This document shows positions 37,055 to 48,867 of a stretch of DNA of 64,000 nucleotides, piece by piece (position 1 is the stretch's first letter; each line of letters starts with the position of its first letter). This DNA is from Paraconiothyrium sp. Pb-2020. Taxonomy: Eukaryota; Ascomycota; Dothideomycetes; Pleosporales; Didymosphaeriaceae. The stretch covers positions 4,712,001-4,776,000 of the forward strand of contig JAJUBI010000003.1 in NCBI GenBank assembly GCA_022419385.1, read 5' to 3'. Both the position numbers and the translations under genes were made by a program. Under the pieces are notes generated by a model. That model was not told the DNA's origin, ran no database searches, and saw nothing but the letters and a program-made list of their open reading frames with translations.

Positions 37055-37923
37055 CCCCAGGGGCTCGCACAAAGCAAAAGACAACGACAACAGAGTTTCC
37101 AAGCAGAGTATCCGTGCGGGCAGTCACATATAGATCGGTAATGAGTGGACCGGCGCTTTGGTATCTGCCACTGTCGGTGATGCTAGAACAGCGATAAGAA
37201 TCGTGTTTCAGCCTTTTGAAAAAGACTTCATTTCTGGCTATCGTTCCGTGCAGTAATTCCAGCTACTTGCCTCATACATTATCCCCCGAGCCCAAAGGAG
37301 TCCAGCTACCGCATGATCCTAGACTCTCAGGTGCTTTCGAATTCTACCTTCGATTTTGGGTAGGTATAACAGGGGTAGATCGTCCACGTGCTGTCGAAGG
37401 CGTGCGTCACTACCCCAATCAATGTCCTACAGAACACGTTGGGACATGCCGGCACTTATTTGAGGGGAAAAAGACAGATCTGGACACATGATTGGGTGTT
37501 TCGAAAGCTGCAGCGCCATTGGCCGCTGGTCGTTCCTATAGTGATGGCGCATCGGGGCGTTGCCTTATAGTGACTTAGCGTGCTAGTAATGTAGGGTAAA
37601 CAAGGATCTTGGTGAGCACATACCGTTCGGGTAATAATGGCGACAAAACGAAGGAATTTTGCACCTACTCCTGAACAGCAGACTAGTGACGATTCTGTTG
37701 GAATTTGGGCGTCGCTATGATAGCTGAAAGATATCCAGTGTAGGGAAGAAAGGTTTGCAAATATGCAGCTCAGCCAACGGCGACAGCTACTGCTTATATG
37801 ACGTATTTGTCGCTACGCTGGATTGTAGTGGGTCTGCGATTCGTTCATGGTCTCAGTCATCTCGATTAATGTATTCTTCAGAGTTGTGTAATACCACTTC
37901 ATTAAGCATGCTGCATCTACAGG
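37055..37923. other. intergenic
   Basis: Promoter side of the PTH11-like gene and 3' side of the FMO gene. No gene recognised. Confidence 0.45.
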
Positions 37924-39484
37924 CTATGGACCAACCCCTTGCTTCACGTACTCTGCTTCCTTCCATGTCTCAAAGTCGAACCCCAGATCTTTCAGACTGC
38001 GAACATTACACCTCTTCTCACCTAAGTTCAAAGCTGCCTGCTTTATCATTGGAAACTGTTGCCTCGTCCATCTTTTTTCTTCATCCCAATAGGGCGGTGT
38101 CTTTCCTGTACCCCGAACTGCACAGGCCCTCGCACTCGAGCTAATCTTGTACAGTGCATTGATGTATCCAACATCTTCAGGAAACCCAAGATTATGGAAA
38201 CCATTACTGCCCTTCGCTTGCAAAACACTGTCCTCCCAGGCCTTCATTTCCGCCAATGTTGGTAGAACCAAACGTCCAGAGAACACTCGAGCAACATACG
38301 CCGCCTGCGCTTCAGCGACCGGAAAAGGGACAATGCGCTGAGGCAGAGTCAGAAATGCCAGTGTGGGCTCAGGATAGTAGAAGATGTGGTTATAGACATT
38401 CCTTGTTCGTTCCCCTGTCGTGGCAACGGGCGGATTCAGGCCCTGGAGGAACGGAAAAGAGTACTGGTAGCCTGTGCAGAAAACGACGTTATCGATATCC
38501 GCCACAGTGTCGCCGTTCATGAACCGTACAGCTCTACTATCGGCAAGGAACTCGGCAATCTCCGGACTATATGTAATGGCTTCCGAGTCGCTGTGCAGAG
38601 TTGTCGGCTTCTCTTTCTCTGAAACGATAACTTGAGCAGCGACGGTGCTTATCTGTCGCGATATATCTACGCCTGACGCTGAGTTCCCCACGACAACGAC
38701 TTTCTAACAAAACTTAGCTTCCTTATATATATCAAACTTGCTTTTTCCGTCTCACCTTGCCTGCATATGGCCCAGGATTTCTGTAGTATTTCGAGTGCGA
38801 TATCACCCCCGGATATTTCGCCTTGAACTCAGAGATTCCTGGTATTTCTGGAACAAAGGGATCCGAATAATGGCCGCTAGCACAGACAATTGCATCGAAG
38901 GATTCTTCGCAGCTTGTCACTGAAATGATGTCGACGTAGCTCATCGTCCATTTCGTGTTCCGGGCGCCATTCCCAGGGACAAGGCGAGCCTGTATTATCT
39001 GGGTGTTGAGTTTCACATGACCTCTAATGTCGTCCGCATATTCTTCAAGATACTGCTTGACAATGCTATGAGTTGGAAACAGTGGACAGTGTGTCGGGAA
39101 AGGTTTGTCGCTATAATTCATCAAGGTGTGGGGAATGTTTGTTTCGAGAGAATCATATATAGGAGAGGGGAAGACAAAATTTGCCGCGCCCGTAGCTGCA
39201 CAAGTCAATGCTGGTTGTTCCACGGACTCTGCTGGTTTTGTCCGCGGAATAGTGAGGTCAGATCGATGTTGCGGGGAACTATCGCCAGTGTAATTCCACA
39301 CGCCGCCGACTTCATCACGTTGCTCGAAAGCCACGATTCTATCGAACGCGTTCTCGGCTTTGAGATACCTGGCCTTGGTCAGCGTGTTACGCTTGTGTAG
39401 AAGGCCAACATGCTTCACTACCGCCAAACCAGCAGGTCCAGCGCCGATCACTGCTATACTTTTGATATGTGTGAGGGGCTCCAT
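37924..39484 (-). CDS. flavin-containing monooxygenase
   Basis: FAD/NADPH-dependent class B monooxygenase that oxygenates N, S or carbonyl groups. Two minus-strand exons (39484-38756, 38703-37924) with a 52-nt intron give 502 residues. VIGAGPAGLAVVKH near residue 12 is the FAD Rossmann loop. EQRDEVGGVWNYTG follows. FKAKYPGVISHSKYY is the FMO identifying motif just before the intron. VVVVGNSASGVDIS right after it is the NADPH loop, and FCTGYQYSFPFL completes the family signature. Divergent from the next MFS gene over 420 bp. Probably a tailoring enzyme of the cluster. A Baeyer-Villiger versus N/S-oxygenating activity cannot be decided here. Confidence 0.94.
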
Positions 39485-39904
39485 ATTTCAACGATTGTGC
39501 AATTGTCGATGTTCTGAGATCGGTTTAGGATTGCGCGCAAACACCTGATTCTGGAAATCTTATCGTTGGGATTCTGGAGCGATGAGTCGTCTTCGCATCG
39601 CGCCACTCTTGCATGACTCGGAGCGGGCGCTATTACCATTCTGGTAATAAAAGTCGGACCTCGTTACTCACGAACCAGCAAATCCATCCTTCCGCTACCC
39701 ACGATTATTGTTGATCATCCAATTTCGAGCCGGACGTGCGAGCTATGTCATTGCTGTGATTATAGGCCGGATTGCGTGCTTGTAGACCTCCTTGTAATCG
39801 TGACATTGCGCATCAGTAGAACATATGAAAATGAGGTGCATCCCAACCCTTTTTCGACCCGCACCTTCGGAATTGTCTTGTATTTAACCGAGTGCTTTAC
39901 CAAG
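39485..39904. promoter_or_regulatory. bidirectional promoter of the FMO and second MFS genes
   Basis: Contains a perfect inverted repeat TATTACCA-ttc-TGGTAATA at 39631-39649, about 150 bp from the FMO start. It is a plausible dimeric regulator site. CGGATT also occurs near 39766. Function is inferred. Confidence 0.4.
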
Positions 39905-41670
39905 ATGTCGGATTCGAAGAGCCTTGACAAAGTCGACACAATTGTGGATGAGCGTTCAGTCGACCCTCCTGCGAAGCTGCCATTGAGCAAGCGTATCCTG
40001 GCGGTTGTTTGGGATTCTTTAGACAAGTCGCCTGAAGAGAGAGCATTTATCGCGAAGATCGACTGTGAGTTGAGCAAGATATACTCCAAAGCTGTCATTC
40101 GTTAACTTTTCGAAGTCTGGATCCTGACCTACGTCTGCATCGCATACTTCGTCAAGTACCTCGACCAGACCAATGTAAATCATCCTACAAGCGTCAGCCA
40201 GGATCTCATTCGCTTACCGTACCTAGATCAGCAATGCCTATGTTTCGGGCATGAAAGAGGATCTCCGACTCACAGGTAATGACCTGAACTACCTAACAAC
40301 CTACTGGAATATCGGCTATATCTTAGGTACGTGAATGCCAGTGTAAAAAGTGGCATGTCTGTTGTTGCTGTGGTTCGAGAATCCCAGCGTTCGCAAATCT
40401 GAGATTTTCGACCATTCGCAATCAGCTCAGACATCTACTCATACCTAAGCGTTCCCTTAGTGAGCATTATACTGACTCTGTTCGTCCACATTGTAGGCCA
40501 GATTCCGTCCCAAATGATTATGCTAAAGATCAGACCCTCAGTATGGCTTCCTACACTGGAACTTATATGGGGTTTCTTAGTCATGGGTATGGCTGGGGCC
40601 AAGGATGTCAAGACGTTATTCGTCTTGCGATTCTTCATCGGTCTACTCGAAGCGTCGGCGTATCCAGGTATCATGACGCTGTTGGGAAATTGGTACACGC
40701 CTCAAGAACTTGGAAAACGTGCTTGCATATTCCAGGCTTCATCTTCTGCTGCGCAGATGTTCAGTGGCTATTTGCAAGCAGGCCTCTTAGGAATGGACGG
40801 CAAGCATGGTATTGCGGCTTGGCAATGGCTCTTCATCTTTGATGGTAGGCACATTCGGAATTATGATTGACGCACATTTCTGACGGGCTACAAGGCATAA
40901 TCGGCGTACCGATCGCCATTTACGGTTACTTTGCCATCCCGGATCAACCTACCAGCTCCAAGGCGAGATGGCTCCCGCCCTCGCAGAAGCAAATGGCCAT
41001 TGACCGCATGGAAGTCTGCCGTCGCCGTCCGGTCAAACGTCTTACTCTCAAGAAACTCAAAGACATCTTCACATCTTGGCCACTGTACTTCTTCTGTGCT
41101 ATCTTCATCGCGCACGTGCTTGGAATCCGCATCTACAGCTACTTCAACGTCTGGCTCAAATCAACCAAAAGGTGGAGTACATCTGAAGTAAACCTGATAC
41201 CCACCGCAGGCTACGGTGCGCAGATCTTCTTCACGCTCACCTACGCATGGACGTCGGATGCAATTGGCATGCGATGGCCCGTCATCATAGCGGCGTGTGT
41301 CCCTGCCCTTACCGGTTGCATTATACTATCCGTCTGGCCGGCGCAAAACATTCCTGCCATGATCGCAGGGTGGATTCTCACATTCTTGGAAACAGGTGCA
41401 GGAGCTCTCATCATCACGTGGATCAATGAGATTTGCTCCGAGAGTGCGGAGCATAGGATCGTCATTATTGGAGTTGTGGAAGCTATTGCTTTCACGTTCC
41501 AAGCTTGGGTCCCGTTGTTCATCTATGACACTGGGAAGGCACCGCATTTCCCTATTGGTTATCAAATGGCGGCGATGTTCTTCGCGATCGAAGTTGTTCT
41601 CACACTGTGTGTTTGGCAAGTCCATAAGAGGTGGCCTGTCAAAGTTGAAAATGAAGTTGAGGCGGACTAG
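39905..41670 (+). CDS. MFS transporter, anion:cation symporter family (second copy)
   Basis: Five exons (39905-40064, 40116-40174, 40227-40326, 40497-40844, 40895-41670) give 480 residues. Introns are 51, 52, 170 and 50 nt. Joining restores the family sequence WILTYVCIAYFVKYLDQTN, then ISNAYVSGMKEDL, NYLTTYWNIGYILGQIPSQMIML, FFIGLLEASAYPGIMTLLGNWYTPQELGKR and WQWLFIFDG. The C-terminal half is a single exon ending in an acidic tail. It belongs to the Dal5/Tna1-like carriers, closest in look to pantothenate or nicotinate-type members. The 170-nt intron is long for this locus, but its GTACGT donor and TTGTAG acceptor are good. Likely uptake or export for the neighbouring pathway. Confidence 0.9.
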
Positions 41671-42089
41671 AAGAGGGGGAGCAATTGACTGTTAGGTATT
41701 ATGAATAATTGTATGTATGTCAATTAAACTAAGGCGTGAGTCCTTTGAGACCATGGTGAGCATTTTTACGTTCATTTGCGTAGGCTTGGAATGCATGTAG
41801 CTACTCATACAGACGCCTTTCAAGCTCAAAGAAAACTGTGACAAACTATGTGACTAGGATCGGGTGCGCCTGCCCACGTTGTAGCACGCAATTGACGATA
41901 AGAAGGTAGTGCTTGAATAGCGTGGCGCTAAGTCGGCAAAGATCCGAGTGTCGGACCATTTATTTCCTCATACAGTTCGCGTTCCTCCGATCAGACTACA
42001 ATAATCCTTGCAGCTTAACACCCTGTTGTCATATCATCGTCAGTCTCGTCGGGAGTGTATCAGAAGCACTCACTGACACCACTTTCACT
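41671..42089. other. intergenic
   Basis: Between two genes on the plus strand. It holds the MFS terminator and the dipeptidase promoter. No motif stood out. Confidence 0.5.
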
Positions 42090-43149
42090 ATGGTGACCGA
42101 ATTCGAAGCCCGCGACCTCTACGCATCCACACTGCATTTTGACGGTCTGAACATCTGCAACTTCTCCCGCGAAATTTTCACTGCCTGGCGTGCTGGTGGC
42201 ATCGATGGCGTAAGCTGCACGTGTGGACTCTGGGAAGGCTTCAGAGCCTCTATCGCCAATGTCGTCCAGTGGAAAAAATGGTTCGAAGAGCATTCCGATC
42301 TTATCGTGCAAGCACACACCGTTGCCGACATACGGAAAGCAAAAGAGCTTGGAAAGACGGCTGTGCTGCTGAGTTGGCAGAACACGGCAGGAATTGAAGA
42401 TCAGCTCGACTACTTGCGCGTGTTTCGAGATTTGGGTGTGCGCAAGATGCAGTTGACGTATAACACGCAAAACTACTCAGGTGCCGGTTATACAGAAGCA
42501 AACGACAGTGGATTAACCGGATTTGGAAGGCAAGTCGTTACTGAGATGGCTAAACTGGGAATCGTTTGTGATCTTAGTCACGTTGGACCTAAAACCACTC
42601 GAGATGTGATTGAGTTCGCTCCAGCAGGAAAGCCGCCTTGTTTCTCGCACGTCCTACCGGGAGGCATGAAAGACCATCCCCGAAACAAGACTGATGAACT
42701 CATTGCACTGCTTGGCGCAAAAGGCGGATTTGTGGGTCTGAGCCAGTTTGGCCCACACATGAAGAAAGGAAACGACAGCACCATTGACGACTACGTTGAG
42801 GCGCTGGAATACGTCATTGATTTGATTGGAGAAGATTTGGTAGGAGTGGGAAGTGACAGCAGTGAAGGTCACGGGCGACCGAGCGAGTTCATGGCGTGGT
42901 GCAACAAGGACAAAGGCTATGCTCGTCAACTGACACCGTGGGGAAGCCAAAGAGTTGTGAAGCCACTAGGGAAGCTTGAGGATAGGGCGGAATTGGCGCT
43001 CGCGATGGCTAGGAGAGGCTGGAGTCAAGAGAGAATGAAGAAGGTGCTAGGTAAGAGAACATCAAATTTGATTGGGAGACATGAAACATCACTGATTACG
43101 ATCAGGAGAAAATTGGTTGCGATATCTAGAAAAGATCTTCGGCGAGTAG
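42090..43149 (+). CDS. M19 (renal dipeptidase-like) amidohydrolase with altered metal site
   Basis: Membrane-dipeptidase family protein. Exons 42090-43050 and 43106-43149 (55-nt intron) give 334 residues; the second exon supplies the C-terminal ENWLRYLEKIFGE. Family blocks visible are LLSWQNTAGIEDQLDYLRVFRDLGVRKMQLTYN in outline, GIVCDLSHVGPKTTRDVIE and CFSHVLP, which carry the later metal histidines, and NKTDELIALLGAKGGFVGL. The N-terminal zinc motif, usually DGHND, reads DGLNI (18-22), so two first-site ligands are absent. This fits a subfamily that keeps the fold but not the canonical dinuclear zinc site. M19 enzymes occur in fungal specialised pathways such as gliotoxin, where they trim peptide adducts. 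Participation in this cluster is inferred from position. Confidence 0.85.
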
Positions 43150-44881
43150 TCCAAAGGAGGAATCGTCTCGACCAGACTTATGCCAAAAGTCTTATAACAG
43201 TGCATCTCCCACTTCGGTTTGTAATATCTAGGTATTATTTGGGCACCGCAGTCACTTGACGTTTGAATATAAGCATATGCGGCAACAAGTGGAAAGCGAA
43301 CTCATTCGCACGTTAATGAATATAGAATTGTGACTTGAGGCTCCCAGTGGCTCTGACATTGGAACAGAAACGGCGCGACGGCGCCAAAGATCGCAGTTGA
43401 GGATCATAGCCCCTTTCCTTCAGATCACAGCCACGGCTCAATACTAGCTTTGGTGGATGTGCCGCATCGCCTCCCAGGTGGAGATGATGTCCAAGGTGGC
43501 TCACTAGAACTGTGGTCCTTGTGCTGGATGTCCAGGTGGCCTGCGCTTTGATTGTTCGGTACTCTCTCCGGGAGAACCCCAAGGAACTTTTAGAGCAAGG
43601 TAAATCACGGAACATCGCGAGCATCCCAGAGGGAATGAGCAGCGTCCACATTGAATTCAGTAGGACACCGTCCACATAGATGCCCTTATCAGTCAACTTC
43701 TGCGCGAGGCCGGTTTCCACGTTGCTCAGAGCTCACTTTGGTGGTCCTGTGGGCGAAAGGCAGCCTGCTTGAGTTCCGCGGAAAAACAGGAGGTAATCGG
43801 GGCACCAGACTGCCTTAGTCCCGTAGAATTGGCCGGACACCTGTATCGAGACTGGAAGTGAGTAAGCCTCGCCCAGACAAGTCATGTGCCGCTATGCTGG
43901 CACCCGCTTCATTACGGCTGCAGTGAAGCCGGCTTGGGGATCAGTGCCCAGCTAAGCAATATCAGGAGGTGGAATGCAATGCAAATCGTGCGCCCAGTGG
44001 TCGTATTCCTTCAGCAGGACCAGCGAGCCCGGCTGCTCGTTCCTATTTGCGACCTCACATACAAAGAATTCCGAAGAACTTTTAGCTCAGTCGTATGTCT
44101 CAGAGATGGTACGGAATGTTGTCGGGCATTATAGGAGCAAGGTACTGATAGTCAACCAGCTTTACGATAACAAAAATATAGCCACTGCCGCACACTATGT
44201 TGATGTTTTCAATTAATCTTGCATGTCGCGGTGGCACGCCTAGACTTAGATAGGAACCTCCTAGGCCCGTCTTTCCGTCCCCGATGCGTGGAGAATATCG
44301 TGGACAAACAGAGCTAGCAGTAAGCTTAACAAAACAAGCTTTTCGATCGCTGGTGTAATTCGCTAGTCGTGAGAAACACGACGATCGCTCAAACATGTGG
44401 CGCGCATAGCTTCTACGCTAAGCCTCATTCAGCTATGAACACGGCCGGAAGCTACAGATCCCGAGTAACATCCCTTTGAAATCCCTCTCTTGTCAGTGGC
44501 ACAGCCTAACGCCAACGCCGCGCGAATCTGCTTCGAGAAGGCTTTCCAAAGCCATGACGATTAAGCTGATTCTGATTGGTAGCAGAGGACTCCGGAGATG
44601 AACCATCCCGGCGACGTTCACGATGTTTTCCATTTTCGGACAAGCAGACGGTTGGGTAAATCAGATTCGGCCATACTGTGGGTAGGTCAGGCATGCTTTG
44701 AGGAACAATGCGCCGTTCGTACAGGACCAATGTCAGCCATGGAATTACCTATCTGCGCTAAGGACCTTCGGGAGTTGAGGGGGTGTACTGAACTCAAGAT
44801 TCAAAAGGCTGCTATTTCTCCGCGAAAGCCTCCAGTGTCACCTTCTCTGAAATTCTTTATTGTAATACACTCTCTATAATC
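43150..44881. other. 1.7-kb intergenic region
   Basis: No gene supported. A minus-strand frame (43313-43720, 135 codons) lacks recognisable domains and splice partners. It may be a decayed gene. The right end is the promoter of the secreted protein gene. Confidence 0.4.
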
Positions 44882-45863
44882 ATGCGCTCCTTCAGATCTC
44901 TTGCCTTCATGGGCTGCGCCATTGCCTCTGCGGCAGCGCAAAACATGTCACTGTGTGATAAATACACGACCGCGCTTCTCATGGAGAACAATGCCACAAA
45001 CCAGTATACTTTGCTGACACTTCTTGTCAACACTGTTGTCATTGGAAACTACACTCAACCAAACAAGAACGCTGTCGCAGGCATTCTGGCCAAGGGTACC
45101 TACGAAGGCGAAGAGGTCAACCTCATGCCATACTTCGACGGTACCCTGAAGTCAAGCAACCGTGGTGGCTCCGAAGGAGTTTCCATTAACTTCCTTGATG
45201 GTGGTGGTGCCGCTCCATTGATGGAGAACAAACCTGCCAATAACGAGACTTCGAACCAATAGTAAGTAAACCTACGCTCTCTCCCCACCCTTTGCTGCAC
45301 CATACTAACGGTAGCGCAGTTTTCTCCTTACGCACCTCTACCAATTTTTTGGCAAATTGCTCGGCTGCTCCGCCTACGGCTCTATGGGCTTCCCAGCTTA
45401 CGCTGGACATGACATGGCTTCCGCACACGCCTTCATGAACCTCGATCCCTCCGAGTTCGGATACTTCGTCCAACAGGTCGGAATGGCAGCCACCTCATTC
45501 GGTGTTACGGAAGATGATGTCTCTTCCGTCGCGATGGCGCTACAGAAACTGTTCGGATACAAGTGCAGCCCCCCTACAACCGTCATTCCTGAGCAAGGGG
45601 CTACGCTCAACAGTATCTGTCAGAACGACAAGTGCCCGCTAGACCCAATGGCAACGTGTGCTGCATACCCCAACAATGGAACGGCGATGGAGCCGCAGTC
45701 GGCTAGTGGCATGACGAACGGAACGATGCCAACTTCAACTGGCGGAATGAGCCCTTCGGCTACATCGACAACGGGTGGACCGGACTTCACGGGAGCTGCT
45801 GTCTCTGAGCGTGCAGGATTTGCGGCGATGGTTGGTGGTTTGGCTCTTGCGATGGCTTTTTAA
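44882..45863 (+). CDS. secreted, probably GPI-anchored fungal protein
   Basis: Exons 44882-45261 and 45320-45863 with a 58-nt intron (GTAAGT donor, GCGCAG acceptor, TACTAAC-like branch) give 307 residues. The signal peptide is about residues 1-19 (ending SAAA|QN). The core contains LLTLLVNTVVIGNYT, NLMPYFDGTL, INFLDGGGAAPL and, across the intron, NQYFLLTHLYQFFGKLLGCSAYG and HAFMNLDPSEFGYFVQQVG. The helical FLxxLYxFFG pattern recalls fungal secreted proteins with a globin-like fold, but I hold that loosely. A Ser/Thr/Gly-rich tail and a hydrophobic end (GFAAMVGGLALAMAF) indicate a GPI attachment signal. Likely on the cell wall or surface. Confidence 0.85.
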
Positions 45864-48298
45864 TAAGTTGGAATATCAAGACTGCCCATGTCGCTCAAGC
45901 TTAGCTCTGTCGCATATTATCGTGTATATTTTCTCGCGAAGAAGGAACTTCACCTCTATTCGTACTACATAGGTATAGGCATTGCTTGCTACGTCCTATT
46001 CAATTTTAATACAGGCTTTGATTATCGTTGTTTGGAAATACCTACCTCATATTTTTGTTACCGTTTTATCTGCCTCTCGTAGCAATTTGAAGCAGAGTAT
46101 CAAACTTTTGTCAAATGCTCAATCTTAATCCTCGTCCTTTTATTTGTCCAACAGCTCGACTCTAAGACCTTCACCGTGACTTGCCGTATTTCAAGCTTAG
46201 CAGGAAGCGACGATACATACCAGACACACTTTACCTAAGCTCATCAAAAGAAAAGGTGACAATATTGAAGCTATTCATATGAATGAATACCTCCCATGAA
46301 ATTTATGGATATTCTCATTGAGTGCGCGCGGATTACAAAGGCGGAAAGAGGGCAAAGAATCAATTATCAGCGACACCGGCGCCAGTAGCAACATGGCACA
46401 AGCAATTTCGGCCCCTCCTATGATGTGCGTAAACCAACTTAGGTCAAACAATGGGCGCACTGGAATAACTCGATACGATGCACATCCCTGTTACACCAGC
46501 TTACGCCATGACTACATGAGCTGACGTGACCGTTACACAAGCTGACATTCCGAGTCAAATAAGGTTAACATAAGCTTTCTGATTGCTGGGCATTTTTACC
46601 TGGACGCGTAACCTATCTAACCTGTCTGATGGATGTCTCAATGTCTTACATGGTTCCCCGCCTGAACTCGGTACCGGAGGGTGCATTAATTCGGGCCGGA
46701 AACGCTGACCTGCATGGACCTGCTAAGCATAATAAGGATCCGTGAACTCAGCTCGCTCGAAGCTCCGTTTCTAGGTTGGCTTTGTTGTAGGGATGAGATG
46801 ATCTGAGAGTCGTACGAACTAAGCAAAGGCTACGTGTTAGGGTCATCATCATGCGCAGCCTTCATTATCGCAACTGGGTATTTTCGACTCACCCGATCCT
46901 GGATGCTAATTACTGAAGCGTAGTCAGGCATATGTCCGACACGTTGGATAAAAACCATATTGGTTTGTGACTGGCTCACAATCACATCTGGGCCCAATGA
47001 TAGGTCAAAGCTATTGCCTCGTGCCACTTCCGTCCTTCGACATGACACAGTAGTAATTCAATCAACCGGAGATAGTGCACCAACTGAAATCTATCATCCA
47101 GATTCTCATCGGGAACCCTCGGTGGATCCACCTGCTCGATACCAGTTCCCTGCGTATGAGAACCAGCCACAACCTTGGCAAGATACAGTCGCAACCAATT
47201 CCACAGTTGTAGGAGCCTAAGAAGCACAAAAGAAGAGCTGAAGACTTTGCGGCCCTGATCGGCGGCCTATTATAATCTCGACATGACCTCATGTTTCGCT
47301 CGCTCCGGAACCTGGAGCGCTGCCCCATGCCCAACGAGCCCTGGAGGTCTTACTCTTGCCGTGATACCCGACTTGACAGGTCTAAAACCACGTAGGGGCC
47401 AAAGCACAGGCAGTGACGATGGTCCTCCCGTCGTCTTTTCGTGCCTCACCTTTGTGTAAGCCCTTATTTCCAATGTCCACCAACGTCATTGGCTTTGCTA
47501 CATCATCTAACTAAGAGAACTATCCGGGCAGGGATCGGTCCCGCATGTTTCGGTCAGCCCTATTTGGATCGTGGTACGAGGCCGGGTGCCGTTCTTCTTT
47601 GGCCCCCGCACTTGAACACTGCTCCATGTGCACGATCCTGGACCTGAATCTTGCGCTCGCCGCAAGACGGTGAGATAAGCTTCATTGCCGTGAACAAGCT
47701 TTGCTTGGCTCCGACGGCCCCTTCCCGAAGCTTCACTTCTGGCCCAAACATTGGTACCACTGTGTTGCTTGACAACATGTGCAGAATGATCTGGAAAGAG
47801 AACTCGGTACATGAGCCTCAACTAGACTAGCTTGTATATCGATGTCTTTTCCAGTGGAGACGCAAGAATGCCGTTACACACAGGTTGAGAGCGCGGGTGA
47901 GACGGAACTCAGTCCTTCACTCCGATCCTTCCTGCGCCCATGTTACGTAGTCTGTTCTTAGCTAAACGAAGCCCCAACTCGCAAATGAGTTAGACGATAC
48001 CGATGCATGCTTGCGCTAGTTAGTCGGCCCCTGGTGATCAACTGAGGGATTTTTACTTCCACCGTATCCGACGAGAGACCATGCACGGGGTTGATTTCAC
48101 TCCTCTACGAGGGTCCCTCGACTACGGTAGAGAAAGGGGGTTAGAGGCAAGTAGTGGAGGGCCTGAGAGGGCTTCAATGTATGTATAAATACCAGACAGT
48201 CCTTCCTGTCTCTCTTCTCCTCATCATACTACACTTTCCAAGAAACATCCCTTCCTCACCATCACACCAACTTCCAGCCAATACTCTTTATCAACAAA
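45864..48298. other. 2.4-kb intergenic region
   Basis: No gene supported. A small plus-strand frame at 46960-47220 has a Pro/Asp-rich, tail-like sequence and could be a fragment of a lost gene. The right end is the promoter of the small secreted protein. Confidence 0.4.
48184..48191 (+). promoter_or_regulatory. TATA box of the 63-residue secreted protein gene
   Basis: TATAAATA lies about 110 bp upstream of the ATG at 48299 and is followed by a CT-rich, then CA-rich leader typical of highly expressed fungal genes. Confidence 0.65.
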
Positions 48299-48490
48299 AT
48301 GCAGTTCAAGCTTGCAATCGGCGCACTTTTCACCACCTTGATGTGGACCGCCTATGGAACGCATGTGGTCTGCCAGGCCGGCTTGAGTGACACCAACATT
48401 TGCGAGCAGACCTACTGCGATTGCGATGGCGACATTTTGTTCTGCCAGGGCGGAACCACATGCACGCAGACATGTATCTGTGCCGCTTAA
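48299..48490 (+). CDS. small secreted cysteine-rich protein, candidate effector
   Basis: Intronless 63-codon gene with ATG context AACAAAATGC. Residues 1-20 (MQFKLAIGALFTTLMWTAYG) form a signal peptide. The mature ~43 residues hold eight cysteines (25, 35, 40, 42, 49, 55, 59, 61), enough for four disulfides, in a Gly/Thr/Asp-rich background. Size, cysteine density, isolation between gene-poor stretches and a strong TATA box fit apoplastic effector candidates or small antimicrobial or adhesion proteins of ascomycetes. I do not recognise the family, and no toxicity is implied. Confidence 0.75.
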   Translation: MQFKLAIGALFTTLMWTAYGTHVVCQAGLSDTNICEQTYCDCDGDILFCQGGTTCTQTCICAA

Positions 48491-48867
48491 ACATCACTGC
48501 AGTACGTCGTCTTTGTCCACATCGAGATTGATTTGATACCGTTATGCTAATGTCTCAGAAAAACCTGACTGGCTGCGATATCTACGTCTTGATGAGGTTT
48601 TTTGTCCTCTTGTGGGTTTTCCTCATCTTCGAACAAATGTTGAGACTAGATAGTCAGCTTGTGAATATGCATTGATCATGTTTGCTTGGACGGTTATTCT
48701 TTGTGTTTCAAGTGCACTAGTGATGTGGTTACGTAATTGTTCCAAGGGAGATATACATATCTCTCGTGCGTGCTTCCGGTTCCTATTGACACCAATAGCA
48801 CAATCCCTAGCTCTTCTTCCGCCAGGTCATCTATGCAACATCGATGCGCGATGTCCACTCCTATAAT
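48491..48867. other. intergenic
   Basis: Facing 3' regions of the small secreted protein and the alpha/beta hydrolase remnant. No gene seen. Confidence 0.5.

Noticed and set aside
43313..43720. 135-codon minus-strand frame after the dipeptidase
   Set aside because: A GDAAHP stretch recalls FAD monooxygenases, but nothing around it supports that family. Left as unexplained, possibly decayed, DNA.
46960..47220. 86-codon plus-strand frame with a tail-like Pro/Asp-rich sequence
   Set aside because: No start context, upstream exons or recognisable domain. It could be a fragment, but support is too weak.
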